A stretch of DNA of 64,000 nucleotides, taken from Bimuria novae-zelandiae CBS 107.79 (Eukaryota > Ascomycota > Dothideomycetes > Pleosporales > Didymosphaeriaceae). Shown one piece after another: positions 47,038 through 57,846 of the stretch. The translations under genes and the position numbers were made by a program. How positions within the stretch are numbered: position 1 is the first letter of the stretch; each line of letters opens with the position of its first letter. The stretch covers positions 135,084-199,083 of the forward strand of contig ML976765.1 of NCBI GenBank assembly GCA_010015655.1, written 5' to 3'. Under the pieces are notes generated by a model that was not told where the DNA came from, did no database searches, and saw nothing but the letters and a program-made list of their open reading frames with translations.

Positions 47038-49619
47038 ATGGCTACACGGAAGATTGGGGACTACGTCCAAACGAGGATACTGCATGCAAATCCTGCAGAT
47101 CAAGAGGAAGAGAAGCGTGTACTGCAGAAGATTGCTCAAGATACCATCGGAGACCCGTACTTCGAGGAGGATCCCACTGTAGCGGAATGGTTTCGAGATC
47201 TTGTACCCACTGCAGCAGGCGTCGGAGAATACTTTCAGAACCTCTTCCCTTCTGCTTCGTGGTTGCGCCGGTACAACCTGCATTGGTTGCTCGGAGATGC
47301 CATTGCTGGTGAGGAAAACTCAAACGTCTTAACCAGATGGACTGTTGCTGACAACCAATTGGTAGGCGTCACTGTGGGGTTAGTGGTCGTACCTCAAGCG
47401 ATGGCTTATGCATCCCTTGCTCGATTAACGCCGGCGTATGGATTGTATACCACGTTCACCGGCGCCTGCCTGTACTTCATTTTCGGAACTTCAAAAGACA
47501 TCGTCATTGGTGTAAGCTTATAGCCTTCCTTGACACATATCTAAACCTATCTTACTAAATTTCATCACAGGCCACCGCTGTAGGATCTCTGCTTATCGGC
47601 CAAGTGGTCGCCACTGTCGAAGAAGAGCGACCAGGCGTTTACGAGCCTCAAGAAATTGCCCATGCGATGTGCTTTCTCTGTGGCCTGATCCTGCTCTTCC
47701 TCGGCTTTTGCCGTCTTGGTTGGCTCATCGAATTCATTCCCTACCCACCAATCAACGCTTTCGTCACAGCGGCTAGCATTACAATTATCTCAACGCAACT
47801 ACCAACCTGCTTGGGAATCCAAGGAATAAACACCCGCGAGGCACCGTACAAAGTGTACATCAACACACTAAAAGGACTACCCAACGCGCAACTGGACGCT
47901 GCGATCGGCATCAGTTCCATCGTCCTGCTCTTCGCCATCCAGAGCTTCTGCTCAAAGATGGAAGTCCGCCAGCCCGCGAAGAAGCGCATGTGGGGCATAC
48001 TCTCGTCGCTCCGACTAACCTTCACAGTCTTGCTGTACACCTTCGTCAGCTGGCTCGTGCACCGCACCGTCGCTGAGGGAAACGAGCAGTTCCGCATCGT
48101 GGGCCATATCGAGAAGGGCTTCTCGCATGCCGGCGTACCTAGGATGGGCTTTGAGCTCTTCCGCCTCGTCGCTGGCGAGCTCCCCGCCATCGTCATCATC
48201 CTCATCGTGGAACACATCGCCATTGCGAAGAACTTCGCCCGCTTGTACGGTTACACCGTCATCCCCTCCCAGGAGATCCTCGCACAAGGCTTTGCAAATC
48301 TACTAAGCCCTTTTGTAGGCGGCTACGTCTGCACGGGATCTTTCGGCGCCTCGGCGGTACTCACCAAGGCTGGAGTGAAAACGCCACTGGCAGGCACCTT
48401 CAGCGCTCTGGTCCTGCTCCTAGCATTGTATGCGCTCACTGCGGTATTCCACTACATTCCTAATGCAGCACTCGCGGGTTTGATCATCCACGCAACGTGG
48501 AACCTGGTCACGCCCCCGTATAAGCTGTACAAGTTCTGGCAATACTCGCCGTTCGAGCTGGGCATCTGGGTCATCAGCGTGATTCTGGCTATTTTCATCG
48601 ACCTGGAGACGTCCATTTATGTTGGCATCGTGCTCTCCTTTGCGCTCCTCCTCATCCGCATGGCGCGCACGCCAGCCCAGTCCCTCGGCTGCGCACGAGT
48701 TACACGCATACCGCACCTCCAGAACGCGGACAGCAACCATCCCTGTACGAACGTGTCTGGCGCTTCCACACCATCCACGCTCTCGTCACCCAGCACAGAC
48801 GATACACCAGGTACAAGCGGGCTGAGGGACATCTACCTCCCCTCGACCGGCAAATCAGCGCACAACCCCAGGCTGAAGATCACCCCCGCCCACCCTGGCG
48901 TCTTCATCTACCGCTTCGCCGAAGGCTACAACTACATCAACCAAGCCCACCATATCGACTACCTCCTCACCCACATATACGCTCACACCCGCCGCACCAT
49001 CGCCGACGACGGCGTCCCGCTGAAAGACCGCTTGTGGAGCGACGCACCTCCTCCCTCCTCTCCACCCTCCTCATCCTCTTCTTCCTCCTGCTGCAATGAA
49101 GAAGATGACGATGGGAATGGTGGGGATCTCGCCACGCTGAAAGCCCTCGTCATTGACTTCTCTACTGTGAATATAATTGACGTAACCAGCGTCCAGGGCC
49201 TCGTCGATCTGCGAAACACACTGGATAAGTACGCTTCCCCAAACCCTGTGATATGGCATTTCGTAGGCGTGCATAACCGCTGGACTCGCCGCGCCCTAGC
49301 TACAGCGGGGTTCGGACGACCTCACCCGTCCGCTCGAAACACACCTGCGTTCGAAAAGTGGAGTCCTAGCTACACGGTTTCGAGCTCCCTGCATCCTGAG
49401 ATTAGCGGGGTGGAAGAGAAAGCTGGGGGCAAGCTGTGCGATGAGGAAGCGGGGAACGTGGTTGTGAATGAGAAGAGCACGTGGGACGCTGTGCATGGTG
49501 TCGATAGGCCGTTTTTCCACGTCGATCTTGGGGAGGCGGTGAATGCGGCTGTGAGGGATGCGAGGATAGGGGAGGAGCTGCGTCGAAGGAGTGTGGTGCA
49601 TAGCGAGGGCGAGGTGTAG
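47038..49619 (+). CDS. SulP-family sulfate permease
   Basis: Exons 47038-47308, 47366-47511 and 47571-49619 (introns 57 and 59 nt) give 821 aa. The ATG at 47038 opens MATRKIGDYVQTRI. A cytosolic N-terminus leads to the transport core. Signature regions are WLLGDAIAGVTVGLVVVPQAMAYA across the first junction, GLYTTFTGACLYFIFGTSKD, ATAVGSLLIG after the second junction, and the later SulP box IPSQEILAQGFAN followed by GGYVCTGSFGASAV. The C-terminal STAS domain (about 600-790) is interrupted by Ser/Pro/Asp-rich low-complexity insertions and holds ALVIDFSTVNIIDVTSVQGL. It imports sulfate with protons at the plasma membrane for Cys/Met synthesis. Length fits fungal Sul1/Sul2/CysB-type permeases. Confidence 0.93.
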
Positions 49620-49799
49620 CATTTGCACAGACATGTTCAAGATAACTCATAGATATAATTAATGCAGCGGCTGCGAACATACGACGGCGGAGATCATAGC
49701 CTGTGGTAATATGATGGTTCTGGATTCCTTAAATGTACTATACATCGGGGTGCGCTACATGCCGGTAACGCAGGACCCGTCGAGCAGAAGAAAAGCACG

Positions 49800-52296
49800 C
49801 TACGGATTCGCCAGTGCTAGACATGCATCGACGGCGAGACCGACCCTATCACAACGTTAGCTCGCATACATACTGGAACAATGTAATCATCACTTACCGT
49901 CCTTCCTTCAACCTTACCACATCATCGATGACATCCCGATCCAGCTGCGGAAACATACCCGCCAGCGTCTCCACCACAACAGTGTGCTCCTGCCTCTGTA
50001 TCCTTCTCGCCTCCTCCGCCTCCGCGGAAGCCTGTCTCGCCGCAGCGTCCTCTGCGGAGCGCCGTTGCTTTTCGTTGTGCTCTGGCGGTGCGTGTCCGGG
50101 GTATTCCGACGATCCTCGAGGAGGCGGCTGCGGTGTCAAGCGCGGTGTACTGTCCGGCTGTGGCGTGGCCGCCGGTCCCGAAGAGGATACCGTGGTGGTG
50201 TCGCTGTCAGAGAAGATGCGGCCGATGGTGCTTAGCGGACGCTGGATCGTGCGGAGGAGGCCGGCGACGGCGGCGTTTTCTTCTTCTGGCGGGTCGGTCT
50301 CGTTTTTGCTCGTGCGGGTGCTCAAGGAACGCCGCGGACCGGCCTGCTCTGCTTCGAACGAATTCCGAGTCGTCACTTCGGGTCGGGATGGTGTTGATTT
50401 TTCGGATAAGTGGAGGTTATGTGGGGATGGCATGCGGCGGTGGCCGGGGGTTGTGGGAGGTCGAATGTGTGGAGGGTTGTCGGTAGGGTTGGTAGCAGCT
50501 TCTTCTGCGTTGTGGCGTTCTGCGATTGCGGAGACGGCGGCTTCAACGTTCTTCTCGAATTCTTCGTCGGATACGGTGAGTGAGGTCTTGTCGAGCCCTT
50601 CGATGAACTGTATAGCACCCATTAATGATGAAATGTAATACCCAGCCTCACCGCCAAGCTTGTCCTGGTTGCGGAAGCGAAGAATGTATTGAACGTTGGA
50701 TACAAGATGGTCTGGATTTGCATGCAGCACCGTGTATATGAGGAGCGGCACAAATGCATCGGCAGACTGATCACCCTTGGAAGCTGTTCGCAGGTAGCCA
50801 AAGATGACTTTGCAGCAGTTGAGGATACAGATGACTTTGTCTCGTGGTGCTCGGTAGCTTTTGATCTTGAGCAGCTCCTGCTGAGCCAGATGCAAGAACT
50901 TTTTGCCCTTTTCGACTGGTTGTATGTCGAGATGCTCTTCCCTGACCCAGCCATAAATTCGGACTTTTTGGGCGAGCACCTCATCGCGTTCCACGTCTTC
51001 CTGATGCTGCCCTCTTCGCCCTGGCCCTGGTGTTTCTTGTCTCCGCCTATTTCTGGAAGGCGGTACCAGCTCTGGTGGTGGAATAGCAGGAGAGAAGGTC
51101 TGTGAGTAGAGCCTGTTCATGACAAGCTTTTCCATGCCTTCTCTTGCGTTGTCGAACTCGGCGTCCGAGACGGTCCGCCAGACCTCACACTGAGCCATCT
51201 TCTTGCTGATGAACTCCAAGAAGTCACCAATGATCTTCACCTGCTCGTGTACCATCCATTGCTTCTTGGCAAACTCGAGAAGGAAGGAGCGGAGGAACTT
51301 GGCGACCGGATCGGCTGTTCGGTGTCTCAGCTGCTCCAAGAATCGGTGGAAGTCGAAGGGCAGATCGGGCTCAGGGTCAGGAGGCGGTGCGGGTGTCTGG
51401 AACGACGACGCATGCGCGCTAGGCGACGAGACTTCGTTCAGAGAGTTGTTCGTCCCTACGCGGTAGAGTGAGGACGTCCGTAGTGGCGGTGATCTTAGGG
51501 CTTGCTCAGGGGAAGGAGCGTCACTGGGTACGGGAAGAGGCTTGTCGGCCGAAGCCAGGCTAGAGTGACGCGGTGGGTGTGTTATAGGCACATCTGGTAT
51601 AGGTTGTGCGATCTCCATCCGAGGTGACATGATCTCTTCTGCTCCGGGACCTCCGTGCCCCTCTGCAAACTGCTCCATGATGCTCTGAATCTCTGACTGC
51701 GAGTCGTCGACGGCATCGTCTGCGCCATCATCTGCGCTATCGTTTTTGGGAGCAAAGGCAGCAGCTTCGGCATCTTCCGAGGTTCTTCTGCTGAGCGCGG
51801 GGTGGGATACAGGCGAGGTGGTTCGGCTGGGCGCATTGCTCATGGAGAGGTACTTGTCGTCTTTCGGCGGTGGTGGTGGAGGAAATGGTGAGCGCACTGG
51901 TGCTTTGCCGGCGGCTTTGTTGGACTCTGGCGGCGGCGTCGCTGCCCGTGGAGACTCGTCCGGCGCGTCTCTGCTTTCAGGTGGTGCCTCCTCTTTCGAT
52001 GCGCCCGGCTGGGCTTCTTCTAACGGTGCTTTTAGGAGCTCGCTTCCCTCCGCAGCCTCGTTCTCAACCTTCTCCTCTGCTGTCCCCGCACTGTTTGGTG
52101 CTGGTGTCTGCCCCGCACCTTCCTCGCTGCCACCCTTCGCCACTGCCTCTTCTGTCGGCTCATTTTGCTCTCCCTGCCACATCCGTATCGACAGAGAGAC
52201 TTGCTTTCCCTCCTGTATCAACCCATCGTCTAGCTGTGGTCCGTGGGAGCTATCCTGAGCTTCATCGAGGTGCGGCGTTTGGTTGTTCGAAGACAT
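49800..52296 (-). CDS. VPS9: Vps9-type Rab5 guanine-nucleotide exchange factor with CUE domain
   Basis: Exons 52296-49898 and 49845-49800 on the minus strand (52-nt intron) give 814 aa. The ATG at 52296 (MSSNNQTPHLDEAQ) is the first Met in a long open frame. A long disordered, Pro/Glu-rich N-terminus is followed by a helical bundle (about 315-345, FDFHRFLEQL). The VPS9 catalytic domain (about 440-580) has DKVICILNCCKVIFG and ADAFVPLLIYTVLHANP. A second disordered linker leads to a C-terminal CUE domain (ETLAGMFPQLDRDVIDDVV). The small last exon completes the CUE helix with VGLAVDACLALANP. Vps9 activates Rab5/Vps21 on endosomes, and CUE binds ubiquitin. It shares a 281-bp upstream region with the divergent gene at 52578. 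Confidence 0.93.
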
Positions 52297-52577
52297 GGGC
52301 CGGCAGGGTGGGCGGCTGCTCGGTTCACGAATCGTCCATGGGCCTTGGGGAGTCTTCGGCGAGGAATGCGGGTGCTTCAAATGCTTGTGAGGGGTGAAGG
52401 TCCAGTATGCTTCGCTGTCAATAGTTTGGGCTGCTGCTGCTGCTCCTCACACGCACGCCCAGCTGCCCATCGGCGTTTGGGAACCTCCGCCGCCCCCACT
52501 AGCGCTAGCGTCGCCGCTTTTGCGGCCATGGACTCGAGCCTCAACACCAACCTAGCATCGTCGTTCTCTCAACTCCA
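52297..52577. promoter_or_regulatory. shared divergent promoter region
   Basis: These 281 bp separate the start codons of the Vps9-like gene (minus) and the ASNSD1-like gene (plus). No TATA box stands out. The pair may be co-regulated simply by proximity; this is inference from spacing. Confidence 0.5.
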
Positions 52578-54333
52578 ATGTGCGGCATCTTCTTCTCGCT
52601 TTGCCGCGGCCAACCTGTCGCCCCGGACCCTGACACTGCCCGCCGGCTCGAGCACCGTGGTCCTGACAACATTGGTTCGCGCCAGGTGCAGGTGGATGCC
52701 AACAATGACCACGAACCATCGTATCACGCTACCTTCGTTTCGACAGTGCTCTCGTTGAGAGGCACGACCGTCACCGAACAGCCTCTTGTAGACGAGGCAT
52801 CGGGATCGGTGCTCTGCTGGAACGGCGAAGCCTGGAAGTTCCAAGGTCAACCTGTTTCCGGCAGCGACTCGCAGCTTGTCTTCCAAGCTCTACTTGCCGC
52901 CTCCATAACCAACGTCAAGCACGAGAAAAGCCTCGCACAGAGACGCGTAGTTGACGTGCTTTCTTCTATTGCGGGGCCGTATGCCTTCGTGTTCTACCAT
53001 GCTTCCAATCACTACCTGTACTACGGACGCGACTGCCTCGGAAGACGCTCGCTCCTCAAGAAGGAAGTCACGAACCATGACCTGATCTTGTCTAGCGTAT
53101 GCGATACTTCTTCCGGAGAGCATTGGTCCGAGATAGAAGCCGATGGTATTCACGTAATTGATCTCTCACAAACCTCAGAGACAGGTCCGCTCCCCGTGAC
53201 GCATATACCTCACTGTCGTCAGTGTATGCACACCGACCAGCTTCACTTTGTAGGTAAGTCCATTCAAACCAAACGCATGCTAAGAGGATCAGAATGTACC
53301 GTTCCCCGCAATGGACATGACAGTGCCAACCTCGGGCGCTGGTTTTCCTCAAAGCCTGGACATTGTCGACCAGCTAGGCGCGGCTCTCCGCGACTCCCTA
53401 GCCCTGCGAGTGCAGCATGTCAGGGAAGCAACCAACGTTTCAGACTCATACAATACGAATGATGAAGCCAGAGTAGCCATATTGTTCTCCGGAGGCCTCG
53501 ATTGCACGCTCCTGGCAAGGCTCACCCATGAACTCGTACCACTGGAACAAAGCATTGATCTCTTGAACGTAGCCTTCGAGAATCCTCGCATTCACAAGAA
53601 CCTGGGACCGGATGAATCACCTTATGAATTGTGTCCAGACCGAATGACTGGCAGAGCCTCTTCTGAGGAACTTCTCAACATCTGTCCTGGACGCACTTGG
53701 CGATTCGTCGCAATCGATATTCCCTATAGCCAGACGGTAGCCAACAGAACCAAGGTCATGACGCTGATGCATCCGCATAACACTGAGATGGATCTCTCAA
53801 TCTCGTATGCTCTCTACTTCGCATCACAGGGCTCCGGTTCAGTTCGAGACCGGAGCGGCGCGATCGCACCATACAACAGCCGCGCGCACGTTCTCCTCTC
53901 CGGCCTCGGCGCCGACGAGCTGTTTGGTGGTTACCAGCGCCATGCCGTAGCATACAACCGCCAAGGCTATCCAGGTCTCGTCGATGAGCTTAAGCTCGAC
54001 TTCGACCGGATCGGAAAGCGCAACCTTGGACGCGATGATCGGGTAATTAGCGATTCAGGGAAGGAGATTCGCTTTCCCTACCTCGATGAAACCTTCATAG
54101 CTTTCGTCCTTCGTCTACCCGTCACCTCAAAGTGTGACTTCGCGATAGTCCAAGATACCGCCTCCGACGACCCAGCTAAACTACTGGAGCCCGGGAAGCG
54201 CCTGTTAAGGATGCTCGCATGGCATCTGGGCATGAAAAATGTCGCGGTGGAAAAGAAGCGCGCAATCCAGTTCGGATCCAGGACGGCGAAGATGGAGACA
54301 GGCAAGACAAAAGGGACGTATGTGCTGACTTGA
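52578..54333 (+). CDS. asparagine synthase-domain protein, ASNSD1-like
   Basis: Exons 52578-53253 and 53324-54333 (70-nt intron, GTAAGT...CAG) give 561 aa. MCGIFFSL places the catalytic Cys2 of a class II glutamine amidotransferase at the N-terminus, with HRGPDN and the WNGEAW region. The C-terminal half has the ATP-pyrophosphatase loop ILFSGGLDCTLLARL, GLGADELFGGYQRH and PYLDE. Family members (human ASNSD1, yeast YML096W) resemble asparagine synthetase but are divergent, and their physiological reaction is not settled. An alternative splice (GTAGGT donor at 53251, acceptor before 53290) would also keep frame. I prefer the canonical donor. Confidence 0.88.
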
Positions 54334-54959
54334 ATGGGGCTTATGTCAAACATCAGGAGGGTAAGTCATCCATCCTTCCATAATCCTTCTCGGTGGCTAT
54401 GATTAGATGTAGTTGGGCCAAACGGGGGAGATACCGGGACACTGCTTTGTACTGCTACACCACGTGTGCGTTGTAAGCCCTCGGTATCGATGATCTCTGA
54501 CAAAAGGCAAGTCTGAGCCTCGGTGGATTTCGATGGTTGCAAACAGGTTTTGTTCTTTACGAGACTGACTTCTACTACAGTATCAGCATCCCATGTACGG
54601 CGAATGCGACAGAGATCAGAGTCGACATTACGCCTACCTAGCGAGCAGCTGCAGTGCGATATACCGTTGTTGTGGTATCAGTCGGAGCGGACTCACTTCT
54701 TTTAGTCTAGAGAATCGCCCGGCCCTGTATAAAAGGGACGTATGTACAACCATAATAACAAGGCTCTGACAGGTGTGAACCAGTCATCCCGAGGTCGTAT
54801 CTCACATACACCGCTCCCCTGGCGAATACTGAGTTCGATTTCGTCTTCACACACGCATCAAGCAGCACGCTTTCCTTACCTCTGAGATCTGGGTGTCCAT
54901 CGGAATATACAACAAATTGATTACTACGGTCTGTACATAATCTCTACATGTCTGCCCAC
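54334..54959. other. intergenic, no gene seen
   Basis: 3' region of the ASNSD1-like gene. Nothing recognisable on either strand. Confidence 0.4.
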
Positions 54960-55746
54960 TCATAGTGGTGCAAAAGGACCCTCCCATGTCGCGCCCTGCA
55001 AAACCGCGCTATTGTCACGGAGGCCCGCCGTCGCGAATTGACCATTCGCCGGCTCCCTCCTCCCTATCCTCCAATTGTTCCCCAGACTTACGTCCGTTGG
55101 ATGCACCACGACGCCCCTCCCAACCGCAGGCCTCGGCGTCGCGAACCTCACAATCAGATTCGCAGATCTCCAGGGCGTGGCATCCAAACTACCACTTTCC
55201 ACCCCAAAGAACTCCCTCACCCCCTCGGCCGCCGCATCGCCTACATACTGCGTCCCCGCAACGTTACTCTTCGGACATATCATGCGCGGATGCTTCCCCA
55301 TGTCATCCGTCACTGGGCCCCCATCTTCCACGTCACTGCTCGTCGTTCAAGAACTCCTTGGTCGTCATCACGACGGCGCGGTAGCATCCTGGCCCTACTA
55401 CGTAGTTCGCGAGCACCTGCGCCCGCGCTGCGCCGTTATCCTCCTGCGGCTCGAAGCTAAAGTGCGCGATGAATATGCGGCCCGGGGCGGTGGGCACGTC
55501 GAGCCCCAGACACGTCTCGCAGGCCACGGTGCCGATGGCTTGGATCGCTGCGGTCGGGGCCATACGGTAGGTTCCGCCGGCGCCTTCGGCAACGTCCCGG
55601 TATGGGCGCTGTGCTGCCACTGTGCCGCTTTTTGCGGCAGCAGCTTTCTTCGAGGGCGCTGAAGCCTTTTTGCTGGGCTTCTTAGAACCGGACTTGGTTA
55701 CTTTTGTAGCGCCGGAGGTGGCTTTTTTAGACTTTTTGGGCGGCAT
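54960..55746 (-). pseudogene. unrecognised Lys/Ala-rich protein gene broken by a frameshift
   Basis: The first frame, 55746-55333, gives MPPKKSKKATSGATKVTKSG, a histone-H1-like basic stretch, then YRMAPTAAIQAIGTVACETC, FIAHFSFEPQ, CYRAVVMTTKEF and a stop after LNDEQ. The next frame (55331-54960) continues in a +1 register with DGGPVTDDMGKHPRMICPKS, YVGDAAAEGVREFFGVESGS and GNNWRIGRRE. Removing one T at the junction (cagtgacgtgg) would make a single protein of about 260 aa. No plausible intron joins the two parts. It could be a true pseudogene or a sequencing error. The family resembles small Dothideomycete proteins I know only by pattern; no function is assigned. Confidence 0.6.
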
Positions 55747-56513
55747 GGTGAGGTGTTAGCAAATATGAGCACAAGGGACTACGGCGGGCGTGCGAATAAG
55801 TACAAGGTAAATAGAAAGAGATATCTGATGGACGAGTAGATTCTGCTGCTGTCCTCTGCTCTGCTCTGATAGACTCGATAACTTGTCTGCCCGAGCTAAA
55901 TCCGAACATCGCATCTCCCCCAGCGCGACACCTCTTATGCCAACACAATCCCTTTATCCTCCTCCTCTCCTATAATAATAACCTCCAAGGGGTCTGTTGA
56001 TGAGGACAAAGGGCGTACGGGAGGTTATTGTTGCCTATAATAATTGCTTCGCGGGGGACAAAGCGGATTCAGCCACCCTTTCAGCACTCTAAATCCACAA
56101 AATCGAGCCACAAAGAAGAGGGTAGTTAATCAAAGAATATGGGCTTGGTGGGGTGGGAGATGGTGTTTGGTGGAGGAGATGGGGGCATTGTGTGGGCTTT
56201 GAAGACCGCATGGCGTGTTCTTGGGCTGTAGGTGGGGTAGGAGATTAGTGAGGAAGAAGGGGAGGAGAATGGTGAACAGGCTGCGGATGACGATGATGTT
56301 GAGGACGACGAGGACGACGAGGATGAGTGGAAATTTTGGCGTTCTATTTCAGTGTGAACGGGTGAGTATAGTCTGGGTAGAAGGTGCGTTTGTGATGTGT
56401 GTACGATATTTGAGATGGAGTTCTCACTAACACAATATTCACCACTTCGCGTTGCTCACATAGTTACACCAATGGCATTTAATTACTCTGATTCTATGTT
56501 TGACTAAGAGTTA
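55747..56513. other. intergenic, no gene seen
   Basis: Between the frameshifted gene and the next damaged gene. The only feature noted is a short purine-rich tract (56230-56330, repeated gatgacgatg/gacgacgagg); no gene is supported. Confidence 0.4.
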
Positions 56514-57539
56514 TTAGCTTCTGGAGGAAACCGCAACATGATGTAGTTTCCCGGCGCTTGTGAAGCACCCATGGGAACGGCAGCCGATGCTACCGAGCTT
56601 GCCCTTATTGCCGCGGGGGATTGTTGGAGACACTGTAAATTGCAGAAACATCAGAGGGGTCATACAGAGTACCTCTGCTGTTCGACATGGAAGCTGGCCT
56701 TGAGTGAGGATGAGAGGGTTGCCCCACTGCAAGTGCTGCAGGTTCCTCGAGTTAGCACCAATGCGCCCACTACGAACACTGTGTAGAACAGAGCTTGCAG
56801 ACCCTCGCCTACGATTGTTACCGCCGCGATTTGAGCCTCCGAATGACTTCCCCTGGCCATGTTGACAACGACCTGCGGGCTATGGTGCTGGTGGCGGCCA
56901 CATCACCTGTGATACCGGCCCTCGAGACCCGTTGTACACGGTGAAGCCAGGATAGTACTGTACTCCTGGAGCCCCCGGTGGTGCCTGGGGTAGTTGAGGT
57001 TGGAATGACGGTTGAATCAAGCCGGCTTGTGGGCCGGGTGCTACTGCGAACCGTATGTGCTCGAAAGCCTCACCTGGAGCGCAAAGTTCTCGAATACGGT
57101 GGTTGGCCAACGACATATGTCGTGCCCACCAGCTCAGAGTGTGTCCTCCGTCCCAAATGGGACAGATGTGACTAGGATGATATTAGCAACACCGCCAGCA
57201 TATGCCGCGGCAGTTGATAAATGCGGCCAGGTGAGCATGGTCACGTGACTGGCCGCAACACAGGCAAAAGTGATCCAATTGCCTCGAACCCATCTTTCTC
57301 ATGAACGCCTGTTTCTCCGCTTGGTTGACAGAGTTCGGAGGAGGACGATCACCGGCCGGTGTCGCCGGAGCACCGGATTGATACGAAGTTGCCAGAGCAG
57401 TGTTCTGTGGCGTATAGGCCGGGGCGGCTGGTTGTTGTTGCTGAGCCGCCGTAGCAGCGTTGTTGGTAGCCGCCGTAGCAAGCTGTGCCGCCGGAGCGCA
57501 GGGGTTCGCGAGAGGACTACCATTACTTGGGGAATCCAT
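56514..57539 (-). pseudogene. Cys/His-motif protein gene with two nonsense codons
   Basis: A single minus-strand frame of 342 codons starts MDSPSNGSPLANP and ends at the TAA at 56514. It is open except for TAA at 57185-57183 and TAG at 56882-56880. Both stops would be Gln codons (CAA, CAG) before a C-to-T change in a CpA context, which is the RIP signature. Visible content is an Ala/Gln/Pro-rich N-terminus, a knuckle-like Cys/His cluster (HFCLCCGQSRDH, FINCRGICWRC, HICPIWDGGH), a Pro/Gln-rich stretch (GLIQPSFQPQLPQAPPG) and a Gly/Asn/Arg-rich stretch (GGSNRGGNNRRRG). An RNA- or nucleic-acid-binding role is only a guess. A 21-nt segment around the first stop has GT...CTAAT...AG ends but is too short for a normal fungal intron. 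A hAT element lies 307 bp upstream. Confidence 0.7.
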
Positions 57540-57846
57540 GGTGAATGAGGGAAAGACACAAATCGTACGAAAGAGCGTAGAAATGTGTATAGAGGTAGTG
57601 TGTATGTGTTTGGAGAGAGGAAGTAGTGGTCACGAGCTGTTGTTTTGAGAACCTCGTCGCGCTAAAACGTGCCGCTCCTTCCCCTTGTAAAAGTGAAAAA
57701 GAGTATCTGCCTCTAAAAACGCCAGACATGAAACCCAAGATAGCTTAGACCTTGTGATTTCAGCTCTAATCCATCACTCGAATCTTCGCATCATGGGGGG
57801 TGAGCTGGATGAAGGTGTACAGCACATTATGGTGCCCTGCCGGGAG
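57540..57846. other. upstream region between damaged gene and hAT element
   Basis: 307 bp holding the presumed promoter of the minus-strand pseudogene. The last 8 bp (57839-57846, gccgggag) are the left target duplication of the hAT element. Confidence 0.5.

Noticed and set aside
7000..57000. Secondary-metabolite or defence gene cluster
   Set aside because: The genes identified have unrelated functions and no backbone enzyme, nuclease/ATPase pair or shared regulatory motif was seen.
57163..57200. 21-nt intron (GTGTTGCTAATATCATCCTAG) that would remove the first nonsense codon
   Set aside because: Has donor, branch-like and acceptor sequences but is far below the 44-60 nt seen for all other introns here, and would not remove the second stop.
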